Assembly (NCBI RefSeq): GCF_025685645.1
Contig: NZ_JAGSYF010000001.1
Location: 1,302,001 to 1,366,000 of the forward strand
Source: Edaphobacter bradus
Lineage (GTDB): Bacteria; Acidobacteriota; Terriglobia; Terriglobales; Acidobacteriaceae
DNA: 64,000 bases
Direction of reading: 5' to 3'
Each line of letters begins with the position of its first letter. The stretch's first letter is position 1. Below the pieces are notes generated by a model. It had not been told where the DNA came from, did no database searches, and saw nothing but the letters and a program-made list of their open reading frames with translations. The translations under genes were made by a program, and so were the position numbers. Shown piece after piece: positions 62,994-64,000 of the stretch.

Positions 62994-64000
62994 CTAAGCC
63001 CGGGCCTGCGCCGCCTCGATCTCCGCTATCTCCCGCTCTGCACGCCGCCCACCCAAATACCCAAACAAGGCAATGTAGATGTAGCAGACCGCCGGAATAA
63101 CAAACGCGTGGTGCACCCCAATCGCATCGGCCAGATGTCCTTCCGCGAGCGGAATCAGCGCGCCGCCCACGATCGCCGCCACCATCAGGCTCGATCCCTT
63201 ACTGGTCAGCGGCCCCAGCCCTGTCAGTCCAACCGTAAAGATACTGGGGAACATCACCGAATTGAACAGCCCCACCGCAAGAATGACCCACATCGCCGTG
63301 TGTCCGTGGGTCAGGATCGACGTCACCACCAGTCCACAGGCCACCACCGCCGCCGAGCCCAGTACCGTGCTCGTCTTCAGCTTCGTCAACAGCCACGAGC
63401 CGACGAACCGGCCCACCATCGCTCCGCCCCAGTACAGCGAGACATACCGCGCAGCCACCTTCTCCGGGAAGTGAGCAATCTCGGGCAGCCCGAAATAATT
63501 CACCAGGAAGCTGCCGATCGAAACCTCCGCCCCCACGTACACAAAGATTCCCAGCGCGCCGGCCAGCAACACTGGATGCCGCCAGATGCTGCCACCGTCC
63601 GCACCCTCCACCAGTTCACCCGGACGGATGTCGCGCGTGAAGTCCATCGGCGGCAACTTCACAAGCGCAAGCGCGATCGCCAGCAGCACAAGCGTCAGGC
63701 CGATACCAAGGTAAGGCAGCCGCACCGACGAGGCCTGGTCCATGCGGTACTGGTGCAGCAGTGCCACCGGATAGGAACGCAGCGTCTCCTCCGAAACCTG
63801 CGTCGTGGTCAGAATCAATGCGCTGCCAAAAAAAGGCGCCACAAACGTTCCAAACGAGTTGAACGCCTGCGAAAGATTCAAGCGGGCGGCCGACGTCTCC
63901 GGAGGCCCCAGGTGAGCCACATACGGATTCGCCGCAACCTGCAGGCTCGTAATGCCGGCAGCCAGAATCACCAGCGCCGTCAAAAACACGCCGAACGATG
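62994..64000 (-). CDS. FucP-type sugar MFS transporter (5' end beyond window)
   Basis: The visible 335 residues are the C-terminal three quarters of a sugar:H+ symporter of the FucP/GluP branch of the major facilitator superfamily. The family segment ITSLQVAANPYVAHLGPPET is seen, with RLNLSQAFNSFGTFVAPFFG, and about nine membrane helices. The substrate could be L-fucose, glucose or galactose. The frame stays open to the right edge with no start, so the gene continues outside. It is convergent with aguB, a pseudogene fragment lying between. Confidence 0.9.
   Translation of the reverse strand, partial: SFGVFLTALVILAAGITSLQVAANPYVAHLGPPETSAARLNLSQAFNSFGTFVAPFFGSALILTTTQVSEETLRSYPVALLHQYRMDQASSVRLPYLGIGLTLVLLAIALALVKLPPMDFTRDIRPGELVEGADGGSIWRHPVLLAGALGIFVYVGAEVSIGSFLVNYFGLPEIAHFPEKVAARYVSLYWGGAMVGRFVGSWLLTKLKTSTVLGSAAVVACGLVVTSILTHGHTAMWVILAVGLFNSVMFPSIFTVGLTGLGPLTSKGSSLMVAAIVGGALIPLAEGHLADAIGVHHAFVIPAVCYIYIALFGYLGGRRAEREIAEIEAAQARA

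Overview
The window reads as a chromosome segment of an acidobacterium, probably class Terriglobia (Granulicella/Edaphobacter/Terriglobus-like). The basis is family-level recognition: GC-rich coding with C/G-ending codons, a YncE-propeller/phosphoesterase fusion, a fused LptF-LptG permease, a PEP-CTERM protein, an ALDH16-deoC-kinase cluster and several families of small palindromic intergenic repeats. No rRNA, tRNA, CRISPR array, insertion sequence or prophage was seen. The species call is inference.

Layout. 1-4.7 kb: the end of an AraC regulator, an aldo/keto reductase, and an EmrA/TolC-type efflux operon in which a 38-codon frame sits where the inner-membrane pump gene would be expected. 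4.7-9.3 kb (minus): a likely deoxyribose/nucleoside-sugar cluster of kinase, deoC and two-domain ALDH16. 9.5-16 kb: CheX, gltX, a secreted protein, a zone of gene remnants (DUF3050, cupin), a small basic secreted protein, a cold-shock protein, and a frameshifted carboxypeptidase-regulatory-like protein. 16-25 kb: pgi, an IclR regulator, a GT39-like membrane protein, mannose-6-phosphate isomerase, the YncE/phosphoesterase fusion and a fatty-acid desaturase. 25-30 kb: small secreted proteins, a two-component system, a GNAT enzyme followed by a duplicated scrap of the response-regulator 3' end, and a PfkB kinase. 29.7-34.6 kb: the LptFG fusion, an FKBP isomerase and an MsbA-like exporter.

36-41.8 kb: flagellar fliC-fliD-fliS (minus) diverging from flbD-motA-motB (plus). 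41.8-44.2 kb: a Met/His-rich, possibly copper-related pair and an RdgB-like NTP pyrophosphatase. 44.3-48.5 kb: the succinate dehydrogenase operon sdhC-X-sdhA-Y-sdhB, with two extra membrane-protein genes (X of 134 aa, Y of 50 aa) and a palindromic repeat before sdhB. 48.5-54.6 kb: a secreted protein, a GlcG-like protein, Kdo hydroxylase, an M19 dipeptidase, a monooxygenase-fold protein and two cyclophilins. 54.9-64 kb: a Wzy-like membrane protein, mdh, icd, glnA, a PEP-CTERM protein, an N-carbamoylputrescine amidase and a truncated FucP-type sugar transporter.

Two themes connect genes across the window: outer-membrane lipid and glycan work (LptFG, MsbA-like, Kdo hydroxylase, Wzy-like, GT39, manA) and central metabolism (pgi, sdh, mdh, icd, glnA). 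The strongest candidate for something undescribed is a roughly 270-300 bp structured intergenic element present three times (about 15.75, 35.74 and 51.13 kb). All copies share a GTGGCAGAG-like box, a central hairpin whose arms differ but stay paired, and a near-invariant TTTGCACAAAAACA plus G-rich tail. Shorter palindromic repeats have also entered coding sequence: one forms the linker of the MsbA-like exporter and another forms the C-terminus of the Kdo hydroxylase.
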